A DNA stretch of 35,360 nucleotides from positions 1-35,360 of the forward strand of contig JAUXGM010000003.1 in NCBI GenBank assembly GCA_030622125.1, in the 5' to 3' direction. The DNA comes from a bacterium (GTDB lineage: Bacteria; AUK180). Under the pieces are notes generated by a model. The model was not told where the DNA came from and did no database searches. It worked only from the letters and a program-made list of their open reading frames with translations. The translations under genes were made by a program, and so were the position numbers. Positions within the stretch are counted from its first letter, which is position 1. Every line of letters begins with the position of its first letter. This document shows positions 9,018 through 17,779 of the stretch, piece by piece.

Positions 9018-10115
9018 CTACAAATCATCCAGCCATCCGGCTGTTTTATTTATTTTTTTCCTAAAAAAATTTCCGATATTATTAGAATATCTTGCCTGGT
9101 GATATTTAAAGTACATGTAACCATCCATAATCCCTACAATCTCTATTTTTCCAGACCGATGAGACATAATATACTTAAATCTTTTACTGTGACCATTAAG
9201 CTTCTTTTTCGTATTTTCAACAATTTCGTAACCTCTATACAATGGAACTTGAAAATTACTTTTGACTCTTTTTACCGGTCGGCACTGGAAAACATAATAT
9301 GGATTAACACCGATGTTGACAAGTTTATTTTGTAATTCCGCCAAGATTTCAGGATTATCATTCACTCCTTTTAGTAAAACGGTTTGATTGTTCACTATCA
9401 CACCGGAGCGAATGAGTAAATCAACAGTGTCAGAGGATTTCTGAGTAATTTCTCTCGGGTGGTTAAATTGAGCTATCACATATACTCTTCTATTTTTCAG
9501 TGAGTTGTTTCTCAGTAAAGTCAATAATTCCTCATCTTTCAAGATTCTATCTGGAAATGTCACTGGAACTTTAGTTCCAAATCTTATGAAATCTAAATGC
9601 GAAATAGTTGAAAGGCTTTCTAAGAATTCTTTAATTACTCTTGTTGGCAAAGTAAAAGGATCACCCCCTGTTATAAGCACATTGTTAATCTCTTCATGTT
9701 TCTCAATATACTCTATTGCATCGTTAAATCTATGCAATATCTCTTTAGTTGGCAGACCAACCATTCTTTTTCTGAAACAATATCTACAATAAGTAGCGCA
9801 TCTATTTGTTACTAAAACCAAGGCTGTTCTCGCATACTTGTGTTGCAGTCCCGGCATTTTTGTACTTTCCCGTTCACCACTTGTATCATAAGATCCGGAA
9901 AGATTTAACTCTTTTTGTGAAGGAACCACCATCTTTCTAATAGGATCATCGGGGTCGTTCCTGTCAATTAAAGACATATAATAACGGGTAATGCACATAG
10001 GATGTTTTTCTATAACTTTTCGTAATCGCCTCTCCTCTTTTGGCGTTATTTCTATATATTCCCTTAGTTGTGCAATAGTACAAATGCTTTCTTTAAGGTC
10101 ATTTTCCCATGTCAT
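9018..10115 (-). CDS. KamA-family radical SAM protein (lysine 2,3-aminomutase-like)
   Basis: 'CATYCRYCFRKR' (CxxxCxxC), 'NNVLITGGDPFTLP', 'FIRFGTKVPVTFPDRI', 'HPREIT', 'NQTVLLKGVND', 'NPYYVFQCRPVK'. Confidence 0.9.
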   Translation of the reverse strand: MTWENDLKESICTIAQLREYIEITPKEERRLRKVIEKHPMCITRYYMSLIDRNDPDDPIRKMVVPSQKELNLSGSYDTSGERESTKMPGLQHKYARTALVLVTNRCATYCRYCFRKRMVGLPTKEILHRFNDAIEYIEKHEEINNVLITGGDPFTLPTRVIKEFLESLSTISHLDFIRFGTKVPVTFPDRILKDEELLTLLRNNSLKNRRVYVIAQFNHPREITQKSSDTVDLLIRSGVIVNNQTVLLKGVNDNPEILAELQNKLVNIGVNPYYVFQCRPVKRVKSNFQVPLYRGYEIVENTKKKLNGHSKRFKYIMSHRSGKIEIVGIMDGYMYFKYHQARYSNNIGNFFRKKINKTAGWLDDL

Positions 10116-10408
10116 AATATAATACCTAATAATGGTACAGTAATTAGGAAATATTTACTTTCCCAAGTATGAATTCTTAATATTACCTTTGTTTCCAAAT
10201 TTCGCTTAACTTGTTTATATATGACAAATATCATATATATTGTTCTATAGATGTTGTTTATCTTCAATATTAACTCCTCTGTTTAAGGACCCACTGTTTT
10301 TCCAATTTGCCCTTTCGTTATTTTGATTTCACACTTAATTATAACACATTTAACCTCAAAAATCAAATTATTTAGTGAAAATAAACAGATTAAAAGTAAT
10401 AAAAATTA

Positions 10409-10443
10409 TTAAAATCCGTGTAATCCGTTTAATCCGTGGTTAA
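10409..10443 (+). repeat. 'AATCCGTGTAATCCGTTTAATCCGTGGTTAA' dispersed repeat
   Basis: Inverted related copy at ~35299-35333 ('TTAACCACGGATTTAACGGATTATACGGATT'). Confidence 0.75.
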
Positions 10444-10468
10444 ATAAATTATATTGTTTTTTTCTTGC

Positions 10469-10669
10469 CGTATTTCCTTATTACTTTATTTCCTTATTCC
10501 CTTGTCTATACTGTTCTCGGGAGGTATATCGTTATCTAATGAAGAATCCGGGACACACCTCAACTTTAAAAATCAGAAAGTTAAGGTATGTCCCTCTTTT
10601 ATGGGGGGGCGGAGTTTAATATTGTTTTTAACTAACCTCTGTATTCCCTTATTTCCTTATTCTCTGGCA
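10469..10669 (+). repeat. Dispersed hairpin repeat R1, copy 2
   Basis: Hairpin 10550-10594 (GGGACACACCTCAACTTT...AAAGTTAAGGTATGTCCC) plus arms matching copies 1 and 3. Confidence 0.85.
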
Positions 10670-10712
10670 CTTGTTTTTTTGCATAAAATTTCTTTTTATG
10701 ATATAATTAAAT

Positions 10713-12335
10713 ATGGAAATCATTGTTAAAGAAGGTAAAAATATTCGGTTTGAGGGGCTTCCCCCCCTTATTTCAAAGATACTTGCAAATAGGGGAATAG
10801 ATATGGAAGAGCAAAAGGAAATTTTTTTCAATCCGGGATTTAAAAATCTAACAAAACCGGAAAATATCAAAAATATCACAAAGATAAGGGATTTTATAAA
10901 AGATGCCGTAAAAAATAATGAGAGAATAGCTATCTACGGAGATTATGATGTAGACGGCATAACAGCATCAATAATACTCTATAAAACAATAAAAAAATTG
11001 GGCGGAGATTCTTTTATTTATATACCCGACCGTTTTGATGAGGGGTATGGAATAACAAAAAAAGGTATTGATACGATAAATGATATGAAAATAAAAAAAA
11101 TTGTCAGTGTTGATTGCGGAATTACATCATATAATGAAGTAGATTATGCAAAATCAATTGGTATTGATATTGTTATTACCGATCATCACCTGCCTCAAAA
11201 AATGCTTCCCGATACGATCATTGTTGACCCGAAATTGGAGGATGAGAATACCCCCTACTATAATATTTCAGGTGCAGGCATCGCTCTTTTTCTCGGATTA
11301 TCTCTTTTAGAAAATAAAATTGATGATTTTACAAAGGAACTTTTTGCTCTTTCTTCTCTCGGTACGGTAGCGGATGTCGTTCCGCTTTTAGACGATAATA
11401 GAATAATAACTATTCTCGGACTTGATGCTATCAATACAATTTCCATAAAAGGTATCGATGAACTTAAAGAGGTTGCGGGATTAAAAAAGAAAATAGAGGC
11501 ACATCACATAGCATTTGCTCTTGCTCCGCGATTGAATGCAGCCGGTCGTATGGAAAATGCCCTTCTTTCCATTAAACTTTTTACAGATGATGATCCGCTT
11601 TTCTATGCAAAAGAACTTGATCGATTAAATTGGGAAAGGAGAAATCTTCAAGACGAGATATTCACGATTGCTAATTCAATATATCTGTCCGATGAACCTT
11701 CGATACTTTTGTACTCTAATAAATTTAATAGAGGAATAAACGGTATAGTTGCCTCAAAAATGGTAGAAAAATACAACAAGGTTACAATTATTTTAGAAGA
11801 GGTGGATGGTGTTCTGCATGGTTCAGGCAGAAGTATTTCGTCTGTTAATATAATGGAAATTATTAAGCCGTTAAAAAAACTTTTATTAAGCGGTGGCGGA
11901 CATAAAATGGCTTGTGGTGTTACCTTAAAAAAGGAGAATTTCGATAATTTTAAAATGGAATTCAATAAACTTCTTTTAGAAAAATACGGTGATATCATTG
12001 GGAAAGAAATTGTTAAGGTTGATGAACGCATTGATGTTTCCGAGTTCAATTTTGAGACATATAATTATATTGAAAAGATGAAACCGTTTGGTATGGGTAA
12101 TCCAAAGCCGATTTTTTTTGTTGATAATGTTATGATAAAAAATATAAAAATTGTGAAAGAAAAATACAAATTTTATTATTGTGAGAACAATAAAAATTCC
12201 TTTACAGCAATTGATTGGTCGGGGGAAAGCGATCTCAAAATGAATGTCCTATCCAAATTTGTAGGGGTATTATACTATGATACCTTTAGAAATCAGACAA
12301 CCTTGAATTTAAAATTGGAACGATACTTGCAATAA
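10713..12335 (+). CDS. recJ: Single-stranded-DNA-specific exonuclease RecJ
   Basis: 'IYGDYDVDGITAS', 'VITDHHLP', 'LGTVADVVPL', 'APRLNAAGRM', 'GSGRSI', 'LLSGGGHKMACG' DHH/DHHA1 motifs. Confidence 0.95.
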   Translation: MEIIVKEGKNIRFEGLPPLISKILANRGIDMEEQKEIFFNPGFKNLTKPENIKNITKIRDFIKDAVKNNERIAIYGDYDVDGITASIILYKTIKKLGGDSFIYIPDRFDEGYGITKKGIDTINDMKIKKIVSVDCGITSYNEVDYAKSIGIDIVITDHHLPQKMLPDTIIVDPKLEDENTPYYNISGAGIALFLGLSLLENKIDDFTKELFALSSLGTVADVVPLLDDNRIITILGLDAINTISIKGIDELKEVAGLKKKIEAHHIAFALAPRLNAAGRMENALLSIKLFTDDDPLFYAKELDRLNWERRNLQDEIFTIANSIYLSDEPSILLYSNKFNRGINGIVASKMVEKYNKVTIILEEVDGVLHGSGRSISSVNIMEIIKPLKKLLLSGGGHKMACGVTLKKENFDNFKMEFNKLLLEKYGDIIGKEIVKVDERIDVSEFNFETYNYIEKMKPFGMGNPKPIFFVDNVMIKNIKIVKEKYKFYYCENNKNSFTAIDWSGESDLKMNVLSKFVGVLYYDTFRNQTTLNLKLERYLQ

Positions 12336-12396
12336 TGTTAATAGAGTTGAAAAAAAAGAAAATTTTGATACAATATAAAAAGTATAGGAGTTAACT

Positions 12397-13797
12397 ATGA
12401 AAGGAAAAAAACTTTTATTGGTTTTGCTGGTCGGATTGATTGCATTCCCTACCTGGTCTGCGAGTTATTTTAAGTACTATAATCAGGGAATAAGCTTTCT
12501 TAAAGCAAAGGATTACAAAAATGCCGAGCTGTTTTTTGATCGTACCTTAAAAAATAAACCGGATTTTGTTCCTGCAATGAATGCTCTTGTGCAGATATAC
12601 ACTATAAAAAAGGAATATCCGAAAGCAATTACTATGTGTAACAAGGTCATAAAGGCAAAACCGAAAGAGACAGGTATCTATCTTTCTTTAGCCGATGTAT
12701 ATAGAAGATTGGGCAGATATAAAGAAGCTCGAGCTACACTTAAAAAAATGTATGTATTTGAGCCGAAGAACATAGATGCCAAATTGGTGGAAGCGGACAT
12801 ACTTTCAAGCCTTAATAACCATAATGAAGCAATAAATGTTTATAATGATATTGCTAAAATTAACAAGGAAAAGGCATTTGAATCATATAGAAGAATTGGA
12901 ATTATCTATCTGAATAAGAAAAACGATCTTATAAACGCAGAGGTATACTGTAAAAAAGCACTTTCAATTAAACCCCATGATGAAAGGACCTTAAAATTAC
13001 TCGGTTATACATATTTAAAGAAAAAAGCCTGGGCGAAAGCAGCTCAGCAACTTTCAAAAGTTTCGGAAAAGGCACTCTCTACGGAAGACCTAAATTGGCT
13101 TGGATACTGTTATAGAACTACAAAAAATATAGATAAAGCGATCCATTACTATGAAAAATTATTTAGGAGATCAAAAAATAAAGATCAAAAATCAGCCGTT
13201 GCACTTTCGGAACTTTATAAGAAAAAAGGCAACAATGCAAAATCAAGTGAATACAATAAGATAGCAACAAGTTCGGATATCGTTGATTATTCCGCTGCAT
13301 ATAAACTCGGCTATAATTTGTTGAAAAGTAAAAAATATTCGGAAGCGATTATTCAATTTAAAAAATCAATCAAATCAAAAAATGATTTTTACGGTTCATG
13401 GTATGCTCTCGGTATTTGTGAGTATAATCTCGGTAAAAAAACAATTGCTTTAAGAAATTTTAAAAAAGCATCTGAATTGAAACCATCCTATCCTACTACA
13501 TGGTGGTATATGGCGATGATCTATGATTCGCAAAAAAAATTGAAAGATGCTGTTGCAGCTTACAGTCAAGCAATCGGCTATGATCCCAAAAATCCGGGTC
13601 TTTGGTATAACCTTGGAGTTGATTACTTTGAACTAAAAGATTATAATAATGCAGCAGCAGCATTTGAACAGGCTATAAAACTCAAACCCAATTATATTGA
13701 TGCATTGTATAATTTAAGTAATGCTTATCAAAAACTTGGAAAACCTAATCTTGCAGCAGATGCACTTAGAAAAGCACAAAAATTAGAGGGGAAGTAA
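12397..13797 (+). CDS. Secreted/periplasmic tetratricopeptide repeat protein
   Basis: N-terminal signal peptide ([22 protein letters not shown]) followed by about ten TPR units. Confidence 0.88.
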   Translation: MKGKKLLLVLLVGLIAFPTWSASYFKYYNQGISFLKAKDYKNAELFFDRTLKNKPDFVPAMNALVQIYTIKKEYPKAITMCNKVIKAKPKETGIYLSLADVYRRLGRYKEARATLKKMYVFEPKNIDAKLVEADILSSLNNHNEAINVYNDIAKINKEKAFESYRRIGIIYLNKKNDLINAEVYCKKALSIKPHDERTLKLLGYTYLKKKAWAKAAQQLSKVSEKALSTEDLNWLGYCYRTTKNIDKAIHYYEKLFRRSKNKDQKSAVALSELYKKKGNNAKSSEYNKIATSSDIVDYSAAYKLGYNLLKSKKYSEAIIQFKKSIKSKNDFYGSWYALGICEYNLGKKTIALRNFKKASELKPSYPTTWWYMAMIYDSQKKLKDAVAAYSQAIGYDPKNPGLWYNLGVDYFELKDYNNAAAAFEQAIKLKPNYIDALYNLSNAYQKLGKPNLAADALRKAQKLEGK

Positions 13798-14360
13798 TGA
13801 TGGGATTTGTAATTATTTTAATTATTATTATTGTTGCGGTAGCTCTTTGGTATATAGGTGTTTATAACCACCTTATAGCATTAAGAAATAGAGTGAAAAA
13901 CGGCTGGTCACAGATTGATGTTCAATTGAAAAGAAGACATGATCTAATACCGAATCTTGTGGAGACCTGTAAAGGTTATATGAAGCATGAAAGGGAAACA
14001 TTGGAAGCGGTAATTAAGGCAAGACAGCAGGCAATCAATATTAAGGGGGATGATGTTAAAAATATAGCAAAGATAGAAAATATGCTTACTCAAACCCTAA
14101 AATCCTTATTTGCTGTTTCAGAAAATTATCCCAATCTTAAAGCAAATGAAAATATGATGTCCCTTCAAGAGGAATTGACATCAACGGAGAATAAGATATC
14201 TTTTGCAAGACAGCATTACAACGACGAAGTTATGAATTACAACACAAAATTAGAAATATTTCCGAATAATATTGTAGCGAGTATGACCAATTTTAAAAAG
14301 TCGGACTTCTTTGAAGTGGAGATCGCAGAAGAAAAAAAAGCTCCGAAAGTAAAGTTTTAA
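13797..14360 (+). CDS. lemA: LemA family protein
   Basis: N-terminal TM helix then '[54 protein letters not shown]'. Confidence 0.95.
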   Translation: MMGFVIILIIIIVAVALWYIGVYNHLIALRNRVKNGWSQIDVQLKRRHDLIPNLVETCKGYMKHERETLEAVIKARQQAINIKGDDVKNIAKIENMLTQTLKSLFAVSENYPNLKANENMMSLQEELTSTENKISFARQHYNDEVMNYNTKLEIFPNNIVASMTNFKKSDFFEVEIAEEKKAPKVKF

Positions 14361-14372
14361 AAAAAAAGATAA

Positions 14373-15284
14373 ATGTACGAATTAATTGCGAAAAATAAAA
14401 GAAATTCACTTGCTTTGTTTTCAATTGAGACCGTTATTCTTATAGTTTTAGGTTATTTTGTCGGAGTTTACCTATTAAATGATGCAGTATTGGGAATTAT
14501 TATTGCAGTAACTGTATCAGTGGTTATGGGATTAATGGCTTACTATAATGGTGATTCAATAATTATGACAATTTCAAGGGCAAAAAGAATTCAAAAAAAG
14601 GATGCCAGACAACTATGGAATGTAATTGAAGAACTTAGTATTGCATCAGGACTTCCAATGCCGAAGATATATATTATCAATGATTCCGCACCGAATGCTT
14701 TTGCAACAGGAAGGGATCCCAAACATGCCTCGGTTGCCATTACAAGTGGATTGATAGATAAACTTAACCGTGACGAACTTCAAGGGGTTATGGCGCATGA
14801 AATGTCACATATTCAGAATCGTGATATCCTTTTTTGTACTATGATCGCGATAATGGTTGGAGCAATAGTAATGTTTGCAGATTTTTTTTTAAGAGCAATG
14901 TTTTTGACGGGAGGTGGTAGAAGAAGACGGTCAAGTAGTTCTTCAAAGGGCAATCCTATGTTTTTTGTTATTGCCATTGTTTTTGCGATCCTTGCACCTC
15001 TCCTTGCTCAGATCATTCAATTTGCAGTGTCAAGACAGAGGGAATATCTTGCTGATGCATCAGCGGCAAAAATGACAAGAAATCCATTAGGACTTGCTCA
15101 TGCACTTAAAAAAATTGCAGATGATCCCGAACCACTTGAAGCGGCAAATAGAGGAACTCAACATCTTTATATCGTGAATCCCTTGAAAAAAGCAAAGCAA
15201 AAATCCGGAATATTGGATACTCACCCTCCCGTATGGGATAGAATTAACAGATTGGAAAAATTGCAAAGAGGGGGAGTAAAGTGA
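14373..15284 (+). CDS. htpX: M48 family metalloprotease HtpX
   Basis: HExxH motif 'VMAHEMSHIQNRD', 'SRQREYLADASAAKMT', N-terminal TM helices; lemA adjacency. Confidence 0.95.
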   Translation: MYELIAKNKRNSLALFSIETVILIVLGYFVGVYLLNDAVLGIIIAVTVSVVMGLMAYYNGDSIIMTISRAKRIQKKDARQLWNVIEELSIASGLPMPKIYIINDSAPNAFATGRDPKHASVAITSGLIDKLNRDELQGVMAHEMSHIQNRDILFCTMIAIMVGAIVMFADFFLRAMFLTGGGRRRRSSSSSKGNPMFFVIAIVFAILAPLLAQIIQFAVSRQREYLADASAAKMTRNPLGLAHALKKIADDPEPLEAANRGTQHLYIVNPLKKAKQKSGILDTHPPVWDRINRLEKLQRGGVK

Positions 15285-15315
15285 AAGTGAAGAGTAACAC
15301 AGAAGTTAGAGGCTG

Positions 15316-15346
15316 CCTGCCTGTGCGTTGCACGCAGACAGGGAGG
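15316..15346. repeat. Intergenic hairpin (CCTGCCTGTGCGT / ACGCAGACAGGGAGG)
   Basis: Imperfect ~13-bp inverted repeat with 3-nt loop, embedded in GGTTAGAGG-type repeat. Confidence 0.65.
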
Positions 15347-15402
15347 TTGGAGGTTAGTAAAGAAGCAACCACAGAGGAAGCAGAGAGTAAAATAAACGAA
15401 TA

Positions 15403-16140
15403 ATGAATAAAAACGAATTGTTAGAATTAATTAAAACAATGGAGGGTTATACACTTGAATTCAAAAAATCATTGAATAGTTCTATATCAAAAGTAATTTG
15501 TGCTTTTGCAAATGCCTCCGGCGGAAAAATAATTCTTGGTGTTAAAGACAATTCTAAAATTGTAGGTTACAAATCAACAAACAAAGATAGTTCTACCATT
15601 CAAAATATTGCAAGAAATCCCATATTAATGGATATGATGTTCAGGGCGGATTATGTTGAAAAGATTGGTTCTGGAATAAAAAGAATTATAAGAGATATGA
15701 AAAATTATAATTTAAAAATAGATTTTAAAATAACATCAGACTGGTTTAGAGTGGTTTTTCACCGAAAACATACAGTATTAGAGCAACCTAAAATAAAAAA
15801 TCAAGAAAAAATATCGGGAAAAATTAGACAATTGATAGTAGAGAACAACATGAAGGATTTAACTACTTTTATTGAAAATAAGTTGGGAGAAAACTGGCAA
15901 AAAGTTGGGAGTAAACTGTCAAAAAGTTGGGAGAAAACTAATAAAAAGTTGGGAAAAAATCAAATAAAAATTATTGCACTCATTATAATAGACAAAAAAA
16001 TTACCACAAAAAAGATATCAGAAATTCTTAACATAAGCACAACGGCGGTTGAAAATAATATAAAAAAGTTAAAAGAAAAAAATATTATTAAACGCAAAGG
16101 ACCCGCAAAAGGCGGACATTGGGAGATAAATGAAAAATGA
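15403..16140 (+). CDS. AlbA_2/Schlafen-type putative transcriptional regulator, internally shortened, with C-terminal winged helix
   Basis: N-term 'EGYTLEFKKSLNSSISKVICAFANASGGKIILGVKDNSKIVG', then directly 'RNPILMDMMFRADYVEKIGSGIKRI' and a C-terminal 'KKISEILNISTTAVENNIKKLKEKNIIKRKGPAKGGHWEI' HTH. Confidence 0.8.
   Translation: MNKNELLELIKTMEGYTLEFKKSLNSSISKVICAFANASGGKIILGVKDNSKIVGYKSTNKDSSTIQNIARNPILMDMMFRADYVEKIGSGIKRIIRDMKNYNLKIDFKITSDWFRVVFHRKHTVLEQPKIKNQEKISGKIRQLIVENNMKDLTTFIENKLGENWQKVGSKLSKSWEKTNKKLGKNQIKIIALIIIDKKITTKKISEILNISTTAVENNIKKLKEKNIIKRKGPAKGGHWEINEK
15880..15967 (+). repeat. 22-bp tandem repeat (4 units) inside coding sequence
   Basis: Units aagttgggagaaaactggcaaa / aagttgggagtaaactgtcaaa / aagttgggagaaaactaataaa / aagttgggaaaaaatcaaataa at 15880, 15902, 15924, 15946. 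Confidence 0.9.
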
Positions 16141-16259
16141 GAAGAAAGTGTACCAGTGCATCAGTCATCAGTCGAATGCAATACAAAACCGTAGGGGCAA
16201 ACCCGTATGTCTGCCCAAATAATAAGGGCGATAAAAATGAAGAATAAAAAGAGGAGATT

Positions 16260-16808
16260 ATGAGAAATTTAGATGAATCAATGAAATTATTAAGGAAGTA
16301 TGTCCAAAATGAAAATCTGATCAAGCACATGCTTTCAACAATGGTCAGTATGGAAGCATTGGCAAAAAAATTCAATGAGGACGAATTCTTATGGAAGACC
16401 GTGGGTCTGCTTCACGATATAGATTATGAACAAACAAAGGATGATCCGGAAAAACACGGTATAATAGGTAAGGAAATACTTTTAAGGGAAGGGTATTCGG
16501 AGATCGTTGCCGATGCAGTGGAGTCGCATGTCGGACACACGGTAAGAGATACGAAATTGAAAAAAGCTATTTATTCGATTGACCCGCTAACTGGTATTAT
16601 TGTTGCTACGGCTTTGATAATGCCGGATAAAAAGATCAATACAGTAAAACCGAAATCGGTAAAAAAACGCTTGAAAGAGAAAAGATTTGCAGCAGGTGCC
16701 AACAGAGAACCCATATATGAATCAAGCGAATTGGGACTTGAATTGGATGAATTTATTGAAATTGTCCTTAATGCTATGAAATCCATTTCCAATGAATTGG
16801 GATTATAA
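16260..16808 (+). CDS. HD domain hydrolase
   Basis: 'WKTVGLLHDIDYEQTKDDPEKHGIIGKEILLREGYSEIVADAVESH' HD/HDIG-like metal-binding motifs. Confidence 0.88.
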   Translation: MRNLDESMKLLRKYVQNENLIKHMLSTMVSMEALAKKFNEDEFLWKTVGLLHDIDYEQTKDDPEKHGIIGKEILLREGYSEIVADAVESHVGHTVRDTKLKKAIYSIDPLTGIIVATALIMPDKKINTVKPKSVKKRLKEKRFAAGANREPIYESSELGLELDEFIEIVLNAMKSISNELGL

Positions 16809-16955
16809 AGACAATAAATGGTAGGAGCCCTGAATGCTTTACCCATTTAATGCAATAGAAACCAAAGCAATATGAGATATCATTGCGAATAATTTTTTTT
16901 TTCTGTCATTATCTTTTTTATGGAGTTTACCCCGTTGATACGGGGTCATTCTGAA

Positions 16956-17005
16956 GATTTTAAAAACCTCCGGAATGATGAAGATTTCAAGAAGATTGTT
17001 GGTTA
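16956..17005 (+). repeat. 50-bp direct repeat, left copy (TPR-gene 3'-end fragment)
   Basis: Exact 50-bp match to 17867-17916: gattttaaaaacctccggaatgatgaagatttcaagaagattgttggtta. Confidence 0.95.
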
Positions 17006-17105
17006 GAGGTTAGAAATAAAAACATAGCAATCTCAAAAAATCTTATTTTGTAAAAAGTTAAATAAAAAAAATTGACTTTTAGTGCAAAAATAATTATAAT
17101 TAGGT

Positions 17106-17405
17106 ATGAAGGATTTAGAAGAGATAAAAAAAGTACTTAAAAATGAATTACCATATTTAAAAGAAAAATATAAGGTGAAAAAAATTGGTATCTTTGGTTC
17201 ATATGTAAGCGGGCAAAATAAAAAGGGAAGTGATATTGATATTTTAATCGAGTTCAAAAGCGATGCTCGCATTGGTCTATTTGAGTTTATAGAAATTAAT
17301 AGTTATTTATCAAAATTATTGAATATGAGAGTAGATTTAGTTGAAAAAACAGGATTAAAACCATTTATTGGAAAAAATATTCTGCGAGAAGTAAAGTATT
17401 TATGA
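17106..17405 (+). CDS. mntA: MNT-domain nucleotidyltransferase antitoxin (MntA-like)
   Basis: GSX10DXD motif 'GIFGSYVSGQNKKGSDIDILIEF'; 4-nt overlap with HEPN gene. Confidence 0.9.
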   Translation: MKDLEEIKKVLKNELPYLKEKYKVKKIGIFGSYVSGQNKKGSDIDILIEFKSDARIGLFEFIEINSYLSKLLNMRVDLVEKTGLKPFIGKNILREVKYL

Positions 17406-17749
17406 CTCATGATATTATAGATTATGTTCAAGATATTTACGATGAATTAAATAATATAACAAATTTCCTAAAAGATTTAGAATACATTGATTTTCAAAAA
17501 GATATTAAGACACTATACGCAGTTATAAGATCACTGGAAATTATTGGTGAAGCTGCAAAACACATACCTGATAGAATAAGAAATAAATTTAAAAAAATTC
17601 CATGGAAAAAGATAATGGGAATGAGAAATATCATAACTCATGAATATTTCGGTGTAAATACAAAAATAATTTGGGAAACCGCAAAAAGTAATATTCCCGG
17701 ACTAATCCCTACATTTAAAGAAATTTTAGATAATATAAAAGGTAAATGA
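17402..17749 (+). CDS. hepT: HEPN-domain toxin (HepT-like, DUF86)
   Basis: RX4HXY motif 'MRNIITHEYFG'; 'AVIRSLEIIGEAAKHIPD'; coupled to MNT gene. Confidence 0.92.
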   Translation: MTHDIIDYVQDIYDELNNITNFLKDLEYIDFQKDIKTLYAVIRSLEIIGEAAKHIPDRIRNKFKKIPWKKIMGMRNIITHEYFGVNTKIIWETAKSNIPGLIPTFKEILDNIKGK

Positions 17750-17779
17750 AATATTTTGTGTAAAACAAGCACCGTCCCC

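Noticed and set aside
9099-9792. Plus-strand ORFs (78 and 95 aa) opposite the KamA-family gene
   Set aside because: Overlap the conserved radical SAM gene completely; no motifs
9018-10115. Assignment as EpmB or bona fide lysine 2,3-aminomutase
   Set aside because: Family is clear but substrate cannot be inferred from sequence by eye; no lysine-fermentation or efp/epmA neighbours
11648-12049. 133-aa minus-strand ORF inside recJ
   Set aside because: Antisense to conserved DHHA1 coding region
15880-15967. CRISPR-like array
   Set aside because: 22-bp units are contiguous without spacers and lie inside an ORF; no cas genes
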